IMG/VR virus record: IMGVR_UViG_3300006853_000058
Coordinates: 1 to 26,176 of that record
Direction: 5' to 3' (one strand)
DNA length: 26,176 nucleotides
Source of the DNA: a virus
Shown: positions 1 through 6,047 of the stretch, piece by piece
How the letters are laid out: each line of letters begins with the position of its first letter
How positions within the stretch are numbered: position 1 is the stretch's first letter
The notes under the pieces: generated by a model
What the model saw: only the letters and a program-made list of their open reading frames with translations
Database searches by the model: none
Told to the model about the DNA's origin: nothing
Made by a program: the position numbers and the translations under genes

Positions 1-589
1 CGTCGCCGTAGAGGTTGAAGTTCGGCAGCGTCGGGCACCACGGCCGGAGAATGTCGAGCATCGGCTCGAGCAGCACCGTGTCGCGCCGGCAGTAACGCTC
101 GAAACGTTTCCAGGCGGCCGGGTCGCCGTTCATGCACTTGACCCACAGCGCATGCCCCTCGTGCGGAACCTTGCCGGCCAGACCTAGAGCCCGGCTGACG
201 TAGGCCAGCTTGTTCGAGGGGAAGTTGAACTGCTTCTGCACAACCTTCAGCAGGTCGATCTGCTTGTAAGGCGAGGGCGGCGTCAGGCCGCCCAGCAGGA
301 ACTCCCTGTTCAGGTGAGGGATGTCGAACTTCTTGCCGTTGTAGTGAACGACGGCGTCAGCCTCGTCGAGCAGGCTGTGCGCCGCCGTCACCATGTCTTC
401 CTGGCCATCCGCGAACTGCGAATGGAAGAACACTTCGCGCTCGTGGTACCACTTCGCCGCGAAACACATCATCTGTGTCGACTCGAGCAGTTGCTCGAGA
501 CCGACGTTCTCTTGCCAGATCCGCCAGACGTGCGCCAGGTTCGGGCTCGTCTCGATGTCAATCAGGAGCACGCGCACTGTCGCACCCAT
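1..589 (-). CDS. DnaQ-like 3'-5' exonuclease (3' end outside window)
   Basis: The translated product reads MGATVRVLLIDIETSPN at its start and runs off the left edge after about 196 codons. It carries the three acidic motifs of the RNase H-fold DEDD exonucleases: ExoI DIE (D11, E13), ExoII in HYNGKKFDIPHLN, and ExoIII YCRRD followed by TVLLEP. Known members proofread for DNA polymerases or degrade DNA and RNA ends; here it is probably the phage replication exonuclease, with a polymerase possibly encoded further left (inference). The ATG at 589 follows a purine-rich GACGAGAGAG. It is the only early gene with a clear promoter of its own (632-660), and that promoter is overlapped by a copy of the dispersed operator-like repeat. 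Confidence 0.85.
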   Translation of the reverse strand, partial: MGATVRVLLIDIETSPNLAHVWRIWQENVGLEQLLESTQMMCFAAKWYHEREVFFHSQFADGQEDMVTAAHSLLDEADAVVHYNGKKFDIPHLNREFLLGGLTPPSPYKQIDLLKVVQKQFNFPSNKLAYVSRALGLAGKVPHEGHALWVKCMNGDPAAWKRFERYCRRDTVLLEPMLDILRPWCPTLPNFNLYGD

Positions 590-626
590 CTCTCTCGTCT
601 CAGCCGTTTCGTGTTGCCGGCTCTAG

Positions 627-643
627 CCTCTACTGTAAGGTTC
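627..643 (+). promoter_or_regulatory. Operator-like repeat copy 1, CCTCTACTGTAAGGTTC
   Basis: This is a member of the dispersed family YCTCTRCTGTRACRTTC. It lies over the -10 element of the leftward promoter at 632-660, so this copy is the best candidate for a true operator rather than a downstream stoperator. Confidence 0.65.
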
Positions 644-660
644 TGGTCAGATGGAGTCAA
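632..660 (-). promoter_or_regulatory. Sigma70-type promoter driving the exonuclease gene
   Basis: On the minus strand TTGACT (660-655) and TACAGT (637-632) are separated by exactly 17 bases, matching 5/6 and 4/6 of the vegetative -35 and -10 consensus. The expected start of transcription is near 625, 36 bases before the ATG at 589. The -10 box is part of the operator-like repeat at 627-643, so a protein bound there should block RNA polymerase. Confidence 0.65.
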
Positions 661-670
661 CGCGCGTTGA

Positions 671-1066
671 CTACTGCTCCTGACGGAGCCTCGTCTTCAC
701 GTACTCGACCTCGGTGATGTTGAAGAACACTGCGGCCGCGTGGTCCTCGTCGTCCTCGCCGCAGAACCACTGCATGAAGTGGCGGAACGCCGAGTCCTTC
801 GCCCGGTTCAGCTCCTCGCTGCCGGCGGCCTTCTCCCAGTTCCGCTCCCCGTACTTGGTGGCGCCGCGCATCAGCAGCTCGGCGTACCGGGTGAGCATCT
901 GATCCTTGTACGGGATGCCGAGCGGGATCAGCAGGTCGAAGCGGGCCTTGCCCTCCCGGGTGTCGCGGACCATGCCACCCTCGAACTCCTGGCGTTCGCC
1001 GGAGTCCTTGGTCTCGAAGCCCTGGCGGACGACCTCCTGAATCCGCTCCGCCTCTGGATGAATCAC
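671..1066 (-). CDS. DUF5664-like (dATP/dGTP diphosphohydrolase N-terminal-like) protein
   Basis: The 131-residue product contains FETKDSGERQEFEGGMVRDTREGKARFDLL, then RYAELLMRGATKYGERNW and HFMQWFCGEDDEDHAAAVFFNI. Together these resemble the phage DUF5664 family, associated by annotation with dATP/dGTP diphosphohydrolases. The conserved KYGERNW segment and the E/D-rich helix near the end fit an all-alpha NTP pyrophosphatase-like fold. It may adjust the dNTP pool alongside the MazG-like gene at 5188. The GTG start at 1066 overlaps the stop of the upstream gene (GTGA). The family call is from pattern memory; the enzymatic activity is inference. Confidence 0.65.
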   Translation of the reverse strand: MIHPEAERIQEVVRQGFETKDSGERQEFEGGMVRDTREGKARFDLLIPLGIPYKDQMLTRYAELLMRGATKYGERNWEKAAGSEELNRAKDSAFRHFMQWFCGEDDEDHAAAVFFNITEVEYVKTRLRQEQ

Positions 1067-1185
1067 GGTAGTTTCTCCACCTCCACGATCAGTCGAATGC
1101 GATGTGCGTCGTCTTCGACGCCAACGACCTGCAGGCCATGCTCACGAAGCCACGCAATGAGCTGGCGTAGATCTTCAGCGGACAC
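1063..1185 (-). CDS. Small hypothetical protein, 40 aa
   Basis: The peptide begins MSAEDLRQLIAWLREHGLQ and ends HRIRLIVEVEKLP. I chose the GTG at 1185 because it lies 1 base past the stop of the preceding gene (TGA-T-GTG) and 8 bases after a GGAG. The open frame extends further upstream, but that part is Arg/Ser-rich shadow of the neighbouring gene. The sequence suggests one amphipathic helix followed by two beta strands. I do not recognise a family. It is translationally coupled on both sides. Confidence 0.5.
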   Translation of the reverse strand: MSAEDLRQLIAWLREHGLQVVGVEDDAHRIRLIVEVEKLP

Positions 1186-1186
1186 A

Positions 1187-1381
1187 TCACGCGCTCCGCA
1201 GGAGCGCCTGCGCGCCCTTCGGTTCGCCGGTCGCGATGTCGTCGACCGCGGCCGCGTAGCCCGACCTGAAACCCTCACGCCAGGCCTCGGGCACCTCGGC
1301 CGTGCCGAACAGCACGCCGTCGTCGTGCGCCTCGTTCAGCTTCTCGTCGAGGTCGCCCTGGGTGTAGAGTCGCTCTCCCAT
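1187..1381 (-). CDS. Small hypothetical protein, 64 aa
   Basis: The product starts MGERLYTQGDLDEKLNEAHDDG and contains AWREGFRSGYAAAVDDIATG, a mostly helical acidic protein. The ATG at 1381 follows the TGA of the TOPRIM gene (1385) by one base, so it is probably translated by coupling. The EGFRSGYAAA segment looks like small helical actinophage proteins of unknown function. No catalytic motif is visible. Confidence 0.6.
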   Translation of the reverse strand: MGERLYTQGDLDEKLNEAHDDGVLFGTAEVPEAWREGFRSGYAAAVDDIATGEPKGAQALLRSA

Positions 1382-1384
1382 TTC

Positions 1385-2023
1385 TCAGTCCAATCCGCAC
1401 TTAGCCCGGATGAATTCCGGGCCAAACGTCAGGTAGGTGTCGTTCACATCGTCCGGAAGTACGATGCTCGTTGGGTCCTGCACAACGCTCATGATCTTCT
1501 TGGCCATGTTCTGGCCGGCCTTGTCCGGGTCCATCACCACAAAGACCCGCTCGTAGTCTTCGAACAGTCGGCGCCAGATGTTCTCGTTCTTCTCCCAGTG
1601 GCTCACCCCGGGAATTCCCACGGCTGGAATGTTGCAGAGTCCGCTCAGGACGATGGCGTCGAACTCACCCTCGCAGATGGCGATGTGTGTTTCGGGAGCG
1701 TGAAAGGCTCGGACGTTGAAGAGCGGAGTGCGACTTCCAGCCTCCTGTAGGTACTTAGTTCCCTCTCCAAGGCTTCGGAACCTAATGCCAACAACTCCCG
1801 CAGGAGTGAGGTAGGGAATTGAAACTGTCCCGGTGTACTGTTCATGACCCTCCCTCGGCTCGCTCACGAAACCGAGCCTGAAGTGCTTGATGACTTCCTC
1901 GGTAAGGCCCCGCTTCTCCATCAGGTAGGTAGCGCCAGGGCTTCCCCACAGCGAAGAGGCGTAGCTGCTCGCCGCGGATTCGAGGAACCTCCGCCTGTTC
2001 GCGGTCACCTGCGGGAAGTCCAT
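1385..2023 (-). CDS. DNA primase, TOPRIM catalytic part (split primase)
   Basis: This 212-residue protein has the DnaG-like order of elements: GATYLMEKRGLTEEVIKHFRLGF (residues 30-52), IPYLTPAGVVGIRFRSL (69-85) and a TOPRIM domain. The TOPRIM domain has the glutamate motif CEGEFDA (E118/E120) and the DPD motif VVMDPDKAG (D165, D167), which bind catalytic Mg2+. It should synthesise RNA primers at the fork with the zinc-finger gene at 2307 and the helicase at 4049. I prefer the ATG at 2023, with AGAGGTGAG just upstream; a GTG at 2035 is in frame. It lacks both the zinc finger and a helicase domain. Its first 180 bases overlap the gene at 1842-2123 in another frame. Confidence 0.85.
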   Translation of the reverse strand: MDFPQVTANRRRFLESAASSYASSLWGSPGATYLMEKRGLTEEVIKHFRLGFVSEPREGHEQYTGTVSIPYLTPAGVVGIRFRSLGEGTKYLQEAGSRTPLFNVRAFHAPETHIAICEGEFDAIVLSGLCNIPAVGIPGVSHWEKNENIWRRLFEDYERVFVVMDPDKAGQNMAKKIMSVVQDPTSIVLPDDVNDTYLTFGPEFIRAKCGLD

Positions 2024-2123
2024 TGATCGGCTCACCTCTTTCCTCGTCTTGCATCAGTTCCGCGATCCGGTCCTCGAGGGCAAAGGCCTCGGCCAGTAGT
2101 TCAGCTTTCTCGGCTTCGTTCAC
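1842..2123 (-). CDS. Hypothetical protein, 93 aa, largely overlapping the primase gene
   Basis: The GTG at 2123 is preceded at 5 bases by AGGAG, and the first 30 residues (MNEAEKAELLAEAFALEDRI...) form a convincing acidic helix or coiled coil, so the start looks real. The frame then stays open for 182 bases inside the primase gene and ends at 1842 with an Arg-rich tail. A long out-of-frame overlap is unusual for this otherwise compact operon. Either the overlap is genuinely coding twice, or only the first third is under selection. No family recognised. Confidence 0.45.
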   Translation of the reverse strand: MNEAEKAELLAEAFALEDRIAELMQDEERGEPINGLPAGDREQAEVPRIRGEQLRLFAVGKPWRYLPDGEAGPYRGSHQALQARFRERAEGGS

Positions 2124-2319
2124 GCCGCTCCTGTTCGTGCTGCTGCTTGGTCGGGCACGGCCAGTCCTGGTTGCACACGCAGCACCTCAGGGCCCTGTAT
2201 GGTTCGCCGTCCAGGTAGTCGCAACCGCAGTCCAGGTCGACGCACACCCACCGATGTGGGTGGTGCGCCTCAGCCGGCTGGCAGGGCGTCTCGGGGTTGA
2301 CCCTGACTAGCGCAGCCAC
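2101..2319 (-). CDS. Cys-rich probable zinc-binding protein, about 72 aa
   Basis: The product contains HHPHRWVCVDLDCGCDYLDGEPYRALRCCVCNQDWPC: a histidine cluster followed by C-x4-C-x-C and C-C-x2-C-x4-C, a good candidate for a structural zinc ribbon. The C-terminus (QQHEQERRERSRES) is strongly charged. I prefer the GTG at 2319, 5 bases after GGAGG; a GTG at 2331 is also in frame. It lies between the two halves of the primase and overlaps both neighbours by a few bases, so a role at the replication complex is possible, but function is unknown. Confidence 0.6.
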   Translation of the reverse strand: MAALVRVNPETPCQPAEAHHPHRWVCVDLDCGCDYLDGEPYRALRCCVCNQDWPCPTKQQHEQERRERSRES

Positions 2320-2630
2320 GGTGGCCTCCACGGCTTGCCGGTCTTCTTCTTGTTCACTCCCGGGCCGCGTTCACCTTCGGTGAACACGCCGAATTTCTGA
2401 ACAGCGATCCGTTTCTGCTCCGGGAAACTGTCGACCAGCTCCTTCAGCTTCACCAGCTCGTAGATGTCCCCGTGGCCGCAGCCGGCGAAGCAGGTCCAGC
2501 GCTGGTTGTCGATGTTCACGCGGGCGCTCGCACGACTGTCGTCGTGCAGCGGGCACTTGGCCTTGACGTTGCCGTGGTCACCGAGCAGCTCGCCGCCGTA
2601 TTCCTCCCAGGCCAGCTCAAGTGGCGTCAC
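2307..2630 (-). CDS. Primase zinc-finger (CHC2-type) protein
   Basis: The 107-residue product has the DnaG N-terminal zinc-finger signature AKCPLHDD (C-P-x-H) ... RWTCFAGCGHGDIYELVKL, with C and H at the first pair and C-x3-C at the second. In bacterial primases this domain binds template DNA and sets initiation sites. Here it is a separate gene from the TOPRIM part (1385-2023), with two small genes in between. The GTG at 2630 is supported by a near-perfect Shine-Dalgarno GAAGGAGGTC about 6 bases upstream, which rules out the longer reading. The tail (NKKKTGKPWRPPWLR) is basic and may contact nucleic acid. Confidence 0.8.
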   Translation of the reverse strand: MTPLELAWEEYGGELLGDHGNVKAKCPLHDDSRASARVNIDNQRWTCFAGCGHGDIYELVKLKELVDSFPEQKRIAVQKFGVFTEGERGPGVNKKKTGKPWRPPWLR

Positions 2631-2811
2631 CGATGACCTCCTTCGGCTTGAACTCCCAGATGATCTGCATCGGGTCTTCCATCTCGTCGGCACAGATCGG
2701 GCAGATGATGTGGTAGATCAGGTTGAGCGCACCGAAGATCGTTGCGTCGTCCCCGAGCACGCGGTGGATGCCGCAAGCGCGGCACCACCCAGCCTCTGCT
2801 GTGACATCCAC
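2617..2811 (-). CDS. Small zinc-finger-like protein, 64 aa
   Basis: The peptide carries two Cys pairs, WCRACGIHRV and IICPICADEM, a C-x2-C...C-x2-C arrangement typical of a treble-clef or ribbon zinc site. The likely start is the GTG at 2811, in frame and directly after the ClpP-like gene's TGA at 2813-2815. The operator-like repeat at 2793-2809 covers codons 1-6, encoding the VTAE peptide seen in other genes. The Shine-Dalgarno is weak (GACGAGAT). The end overlaps the GTG of the primase zinc-finger gene. Function unknown. Confidence 0.6.
   Translation of the reverse strand: MDVTAEAGWCRACGIHRVLGDDATIFGALNLIYHIICPICADEMEDPMQIIWEFKPKEVIGDAT
2793..2809 (+). promoter_or_regulatory. Operator-like repeat copy 2, CCTCTGCTGTGACATCC
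   Basis: This copy matches the family consensus in 16 of 17 positions. It lies over the first codons of the zinc-finger-like gene at 2617-2811 and opposes the direction of transcription, the same relative orientation as most other copies. Confidence 0.6.
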
Positions 2812-2812
2812 G

Positions 2813-3328
2813 TCACACGATCTCGTCGACAAGGCCGTAGAGCTTGGCGCCTGCGGCGTTCAAGTACCACTTGCGGTGCGAGTAGATGTTCTGCCGAATG
2901 CCCCTACCGTTGCCCCGCTCGCCGTAGATCTGCAGCATCTGATTGAACATGACCTCGAAGTTGTGCAGCCGTTCCCGCATGGCGAGCATGTCGCCAGTGA
3001 AGTTCTCGATGCCAGGCGGGTGCAACATCAGCCTGGAGGCTTCACCCATCCGGCGCAGCTCACCAGCCTGCAACATGATCGTCGCGATCGAACCGGTGTA
3101 GCCGGCGGCGCGAGTGTTGATGTGCAAACCCTGCTTGCGCCGCATGCGCGTGACATCCTCGTAGAACCGAAGGCCGGCCGAAGGGCTGCCGCCCTCGGAC
3201 GAGATGCTCACCTCGACGAGCGCGTTCCGATCCTCCTGCAGGCACTGCTGGATCTGGAGCAGGGCCTTGGTCACCGCTTCGTCGGTGACCTTGCCGTCGA
3301 AGTAGTAGGTGTAGTCGACGTCACTCAT
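2813..3328 (-). CDS. ClpP-like serine protease
   Basis: The 171-residue protein has the ClpP/crotonase fold pattern: EVSISSEGGSPSAGLRFYEDV (oxyanion-hole glycines), AAGYTGSIATIMLQAG with a nucleophile candidate Ser80, and SRLMLHPPG with His103. The end, AAGAKLYGLVDEIV, matches the ClpP C-terminal helix. In my hand alignment to E. coli ClpP (EAVEYGLVD) the catalytic Asp position (ERDRFLSA) reads HRKWYLNA, so the Asp seems to be replaced. Phage ClpP-like proteins usually mature the capsid and sit beside portal and capsid genes; this one is among replication genes. The start ATG at 3328 has GGAG 6 bases upstream and overlaps the previous stop; an ATG at 3340 is less likely. Confidence 0.8.
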   Translation of the reverse strand: MSDVDYTYYFDGKVTDEAVTKALLQIQQCLQEDRNALVEVSISSEGGSPSAGLRFYEDVTRMRRKQGLHINTRAAGYTGSIATIMLQAGELRRMGEASRLMLHPPGIENFTGDMLAMRERLHNFEVMFNQMLQIYGERGNGRGIRQNIYSHRKWYLNAAGAKLYGLVDEIV

Positions 3329-3665
3329 CCGGATCTCCATAGCCCGCCTGCCGCAGCAGGTCTGTTCCGTCCTCGAGGGTGAGGATCATCAGCCACCTGT
3401 TGATGCGCTCCGGCCCATAGCCGTTCGGTCGCCAGACCACGAACGGAACACCCTTGCCGGCGTTCCTCACCGCCTGGTTGAGGGCTCCGGTCACGTCGCC
3501 CGGGGTGGCCTTGACCTCCGGGGAGAGGCCGGGCATGTTCTCGACGTCGATGCCGGACTCTCCGGCGCCCTTGCTGTAGGCGAAGGGCCAGCCGTGCTTC
3601 TGGAACCACTCGGCGACCATGCGCTGCGTGGCGTAGCCGCGGTGCTTACGGCTTTGGCTGGCCAT
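3321..3665 (-). CDS. PD-(D/E)XK nuclease, probable Holliday-junction resolvase-like
   Basis: This 114-residue protein begins with a basic helix (MASQSRKHRGYATQRMVAEWFQKHGW), followed by YSKGAGESGIDVENMPGLSPEVKAT and later VPFVVWRP. The ESGIDV...EVKA pattern supplies the D and E-x-K metal ligands of the PD-(D/E)XK fold, and the order resembles Hjc/VRR-type resolvases. It would cleave branched recombination or replication intermediates before packaging. The ATG at 3665 overlaps the upstream Cys-rich gene by 20 bases. The nuclease fold is well supported; resolvase specificity is inference. Confidence 0.7.
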   Translation of the reverse strand: MASQSRKHRGYATQRMVAEWFQKHGWPFAYSKGAGESGIDVENMPGLSPEVKATPGDVTGALNQAVRNAGKGVPFVVWRPNGYGPERINRWLMILTLEDGTDLLRQAGYGDPDE

Positions 3666-3831
3666 CGGCCTTCTCCTTCGCGCAGCAGCGGCCGAGGATG
3701 TCGTTGTCCGAGTCGCAACCCGTGCAGCCGCACTTGCCCATGTACTCGCACATGCCGTAGCAGTCGCCGGACTCGCAGAAGCCGTACCAGCTTCCGTCGA
3801 TGCAGCCCTCGAGATCGTTGCCGCAGCTCAC
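3646..3831 (-). CDS. Cysteine-rich small protein, 61 aa
   Basis: Ten of about 61 residues are cysteine (for example GDCYGMCEYMGKCGCTGCDSD and GRCCAKEK), with many glycines and acidic residues and almost no hydrophobic core. This resembles metallothionein-like or multi-zinc peptides more than an enzyme. The GTG at 3831 overlaps the TGA of the upstream gene (GTGA). The frame is embedded in a strictly spaced operon, which supports it being real. No family recognised; metal binding is inference from composition. Confidence 0.55.
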   Translation of the reverse strand: MSCGNDLEGCIDGSWYGFCESGDCYGMCEYMGKCGCTGCDSDNDILGRCCAKEKADGQPKP

Positions 3832-4052
3832 CAGGCGTCCTCTCCGACGACCACCTCGAAGTAGGCGGCATCGTCGTCGAGCACGAACTGGCCGAGGATT
3901 TGATCATCCGCCACGAGGTCACCCCTGGCGACCACGCCCCAGCTACGCAGCAGCGGAATGACGCCGTCGATCGACGCCTTGTTGAACGGAACCTGACCCA
4001 GCAGGAGCCCTTCGGCGCGGTCGCTGTTGCGGAGGTATACATCAATCATCAT
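3828..4052 (-). CDS. Hypothetical protein, 74 aa
   Basis: The product starts MMIDVYLRNSDRAEGLLLGQVPFNKASID and ends AYFEVVVGEDAW, an acidic alpha/beta-looking protein. Two ATG codons (4052, 4049) overlap the helicase stop (ATGATGA), so it is translated by coupling. No motif recognised. The position next to the helicase suggests a replication accessory, without direct evidence. Confidence 0.6.
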   Translation of the reverse strand: MMIDVYLRNSDRAEGLLLGQVPFNKASIDGVIPLLRSWGVVARGDLVADDQILGQFVLDDDAAYFEVVVGEDAW

Positions 4053-4864
4053 TGCCCCAAAGGTATGTAGTCCATCGTGCTGTAGCGAACTCGCTCGAAA
4101 TCGAGTCGCAATGGGATGTTGAACTGCGCGCTGCGGTCCTGTTTCCCGTCCCGGTTCTTCACTGGGGCGAGCCGCTGAATTCCCTGCTCCTCGTCCAGGC
4201 CGAGCGTGATGACCAGCTCAGCTTTCTGGCTCACCTTGCCGGTGATCGCAGACCGTGGCGGCGGGTAGTGGATCTTGTCGTACTTGTCTTCGTTGCAGTG
4301 GTGCAGCAAGATGACGTGGCTGCCGGTCAACCGAGCCAGCCGCTTAGCGGCCTTGTTCGTGTCTCGCATACCGCCGTACTCGTTCTCGTTCTCGCCGGCA
4401 ACGTCCATCAGGTTGTCGACGAAGATGGCGTCCGGGTACTCGCCCCACATTTCGAAGAAGGCGATCGTCTCGGCATAAAGGTGGTCGTAGGTGGGGTCGG
4501 TCTCGAATGAGAACGAGACCCCACCCGCCAGCTCGTCGAGGGAGCGTTGAACTTCGCTCCACCCGGACGCCATCTGTTGCTTCACGTACGACTGCGGCTG
4601 CCCCGTGACGGCCGCCGCCGCGCGCTTCAGTGTCGTGTACTCGTCGGAGTCGGCAGAGAAGTACAGCGACTTCATCCCAGCCCGGGCCCACGGGATCGCG
4701 AGCCCGCCTACGGCGAGCACACTCTTCCCGACACTGGGCCAGCCGGCGATCATCGACACCTGACCGCGGTGCCAAGAGATCCCGTACTTCTCCAGCTCGA
4801 GCACGTCAGGCAACGCTTCCCTCGCTGCGTGCCGGTTCGGGTTGATGCGCTGTAGGCGTTGCAT
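4049..4864 (-). CDS. DnaB-like replicative helicase, RecA-fold core only
   Basis: The 271-residue protein has a Walker A motif GWPSVGKS (41-48), a strand and sensor-like segment KSLYFSADSDEYTTLKR (65-81), Walker B DAIFVDNL (D150) and a HVILLHHCNED motif, followed by QKAELVITL and PVKNRDGKQ. This is the arrangement of the DnaB/RepA/RadA hexameric ATPase domain. It should unwind DNA at the phage fork together with the split primase. It lacks the DnaB N-terminal primase-interaction domain, so loading may need another protein. The ATG at 4864 overlaps the previous TGA (TGATG). Confidence 0.8.
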   Translation of the reverse strand: MQRLQRINPNRHAAREALPDVLELEKYGISWHRGQVSMIAGWPSVGKSVLAVGGLAIPWARAGMKSLYFSADSDEYTTLKRAAAAVTGQPQSYVKQQMASGWSEVQRSLDELAGGVSFSFETDPTYDHLYAETIAFFEMWGEYPDAIFVDNLMDVAGENENEYGGMRDTNKAAKRLARLTGSHVILLHHCNEDKYDKIHYPPPRSAITGKVSQKAELVITLGLDEEQGIQRLAPVKNRDGKQDRSAQFNIPLRLDFERVRYSTMDYIPLGQ

Positions 4865-4947
4865 CAGCGGCTGACCGCCGCCAGGTAGGCACCGACGATG
4901 ACCGCTGTTGCGAACACGATGACCGCTGCGATCAGCTTGTCTCTCAT
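4864..4947 (-). CDS. 27-residue single-pass membrane peptide
   Basis: The peptide is a short basic start (MRDK) followed by one long hydrophobic stretch (LIAAVIVFATAVIVGAYLAAV) and SR, that is, one transmembrane helix and nothing else. Its ATG overlaps the upstream stop (ATGA) and its own stop overlaps the helicase ATG (TGATG). This perfect double coupling is strong evidence that it is a gene. It may be an early membrane effector, for example in exclusion or membrane anchoring of replication. Function unknown. Confidence 0.6.
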   Translation of the reverse strand: MRDKLIAAVIVFATAVIVGAYLAAVSR

Positions 4948-5195
4948 ACGAACTCCGTTGTGTGTCCCATGGAGCGGGTCGGACAGCGCCACGCCTTGCA
5001 CTTGGTGCCGCCCTCGGATGTCCAGACCTGCCACACGAGGTACTCGCCGCAGGTCTTGTTGGTGCACGTCTTGAACTCGGGGTGAGTCAGCTCCCCCCGT
5101 CCGGAGCGCTGTCGCAGCTCCGGATCGAGATCGGAAGCGGAGCTTCCGACTGGCCGAGTTGCCGGGGGGAGCACGTCGAACAGATCGTCACTCAC
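4944..5195 (-). CDS. Zinc-ribbon-like protein, 83 aa
   Basis: The N-terminal 45 residues (MSDDLFDVLPPATRPVGSSASDL...) are low complexity. The C-terminal part is a compact Cys4 module, KTCTNKTCGEYLVWQVW...TKCKAWRCPTRS, with two C-x4-C knuckles. I chose the GTG at 5195 because it overlaps the upstream stop (GTGAGTGA). Such small ribbons often bind nucleic acid or proteins. No named family. Confidence 0.6.
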   Translation of the reverse strand: MSDDLFDVLPPATRPVGSSASDLDPELRQRSGRGELTHPEFKTCTNKTCGEYLVWQVWTSEGGTKCKAWRCPTRSMGHTTEFV

Positions 5196-5598
5196 TGAGA
5201 GCCTTGAGGTGCGTGTCGCACTCGCAGGCGGACTCGTATCCGGATTCGTCCTCCGAGGTCTCGCACTCCCCCGTGCGACGATCGATCGCCTCGACCCACG
5301 CCGCCGCCACGGCGGCAACCTGGATCAGCTCGGCACGGAGCTTGACCGGGTCCTCCTCGGCCAACGCCTCGTAGAACTCTTCGGCGAGGATGTGGCGCCA
5401 GGTCAGCGAGCCATGCTTCGCGGCGTTGTCGGCGAGCCGCCGCTCAGCTTCCGCACGAAGCGTGTACGAGTCATGGGTCCCGTCAGGGTGGTTCTGCTCA
5501 CCCCACTTGGCGTCCTGGCGCAGGCGCTCCCGCTCGACGTCACCGAGGACCGCCCACCAGGGCGGCACCTCGAACTCCAGCTCAGCGACGTCGGCCAT
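5188..5598 (-). CDS. MazG-like nucleotide pyrophosphohydrolase
   Basis: The 136-residue protein contains DVERERLRQDAKWGEQNHPDG, then RHILAEEFYEALAEEDPVKLRAELIQVAAVAAAWVEAIDRR. The EExxE...E/D-containing helices are the metal-binding core of all-alpha NTP pyrophosphatases, and RQDAKWGEQNHPDG is a typical actinophage variant of the N-terminus. It would hydrolyse (d)NTPs to (d)NMP and PPi, shaping nucleotide pools or alarmone levels during infection. The C-terminus (CETSEDESGYESACECDT) is an unusual acidic, Cys-containing tail. The ATG at 5598 overlaps the previous stop (TGATG). Confidence 0.75.
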   Translation of the reverse strand: MADVAELEFEVPPWWAVLGDVERERLRQDAKWGEQNHPDGTHDSYTLRAEAERRLADNAAKHGSLTWRHILAEEFYEALAEEDPVKLRAELIQVAAVAAAWVEAIDRRTGECETSEDESGYESACECDTHLKALSE

Positions 5599-6047
5599 CA
5601 GTACGGCACTTCGCCGTCGGACTCGAACGCGTCCGGCAGGGTGTGGACGGCGCCGTACTCCTTCTTCGGCTTGCCCTTCTTCGGCTTGCCGTTGGCGTCC
5701 TTCCGCGCGACCACGTCGGTGATCTCGATCTCGAGGACGCTGCCGACCTGGATCTGGCCGGACTTCTGCTGCGCGTCGCGGATCGCGGCGAACAGCGAGC
5801 TGGGCTTCGGGGCCCACAGCGAACGGGTCTGGCCGTTCTCCTCGACCTTGACGACCACGGTCATCTTCGGGTTCGGCTCCTGGCCCGGCTTCGCCGGCCA
5901 GAACGCCGGCTCACCCGTGTCGAAGTCCTTGGCCTGGACCAGCTTCGGCAGCTCCATCACGACGAGGCGGGTCTTGTAGCCCTTGCCCTGGTCGGCGAAG
6001 CTGACGCTCGGCGTCTTGTCGTAGCTCTGGAACGGGTCGGTGCTCAC
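5598..6047 (-). CDS. Possible OB-fold single-strand DNA-binding protein
   Basis: The 149-residue protein is mainly beta strands: GYKTRLVVMELPKLVQAKDFDTGEPAFW, KMTVVVKVEENGQTRSLWAP and VGSVLEIEITDVV. A lysine-rich insertion (KDANGKPKKGKPKKEYG) and an acidic end (DAFESDGEVPY) follow. Strand pattern, size, basic loop and acidic tip all fit phage SSB-like OB folds, and its place among replication genes agrees, but no diagnostic motif is present. The GTG at 6047 overlaps the upstream TGA. It could instead be an unrelated beta-barrel replication accessory. Confidence 0.5.
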   Translation of the reverse strand: MSTDPFQSYDKTPSVSFADQGKGYKTRLVVMELPKLVQAKDFDTGEPAFWPAKPGQEPNPKMTVVVKVEENGQTRSLWAPKPSSLFAAIRDAQQKSGQIQVGSVLEIEITDVVARKDANGKPKKGKPKKEYGAVHTLPDAFESDGEVPY

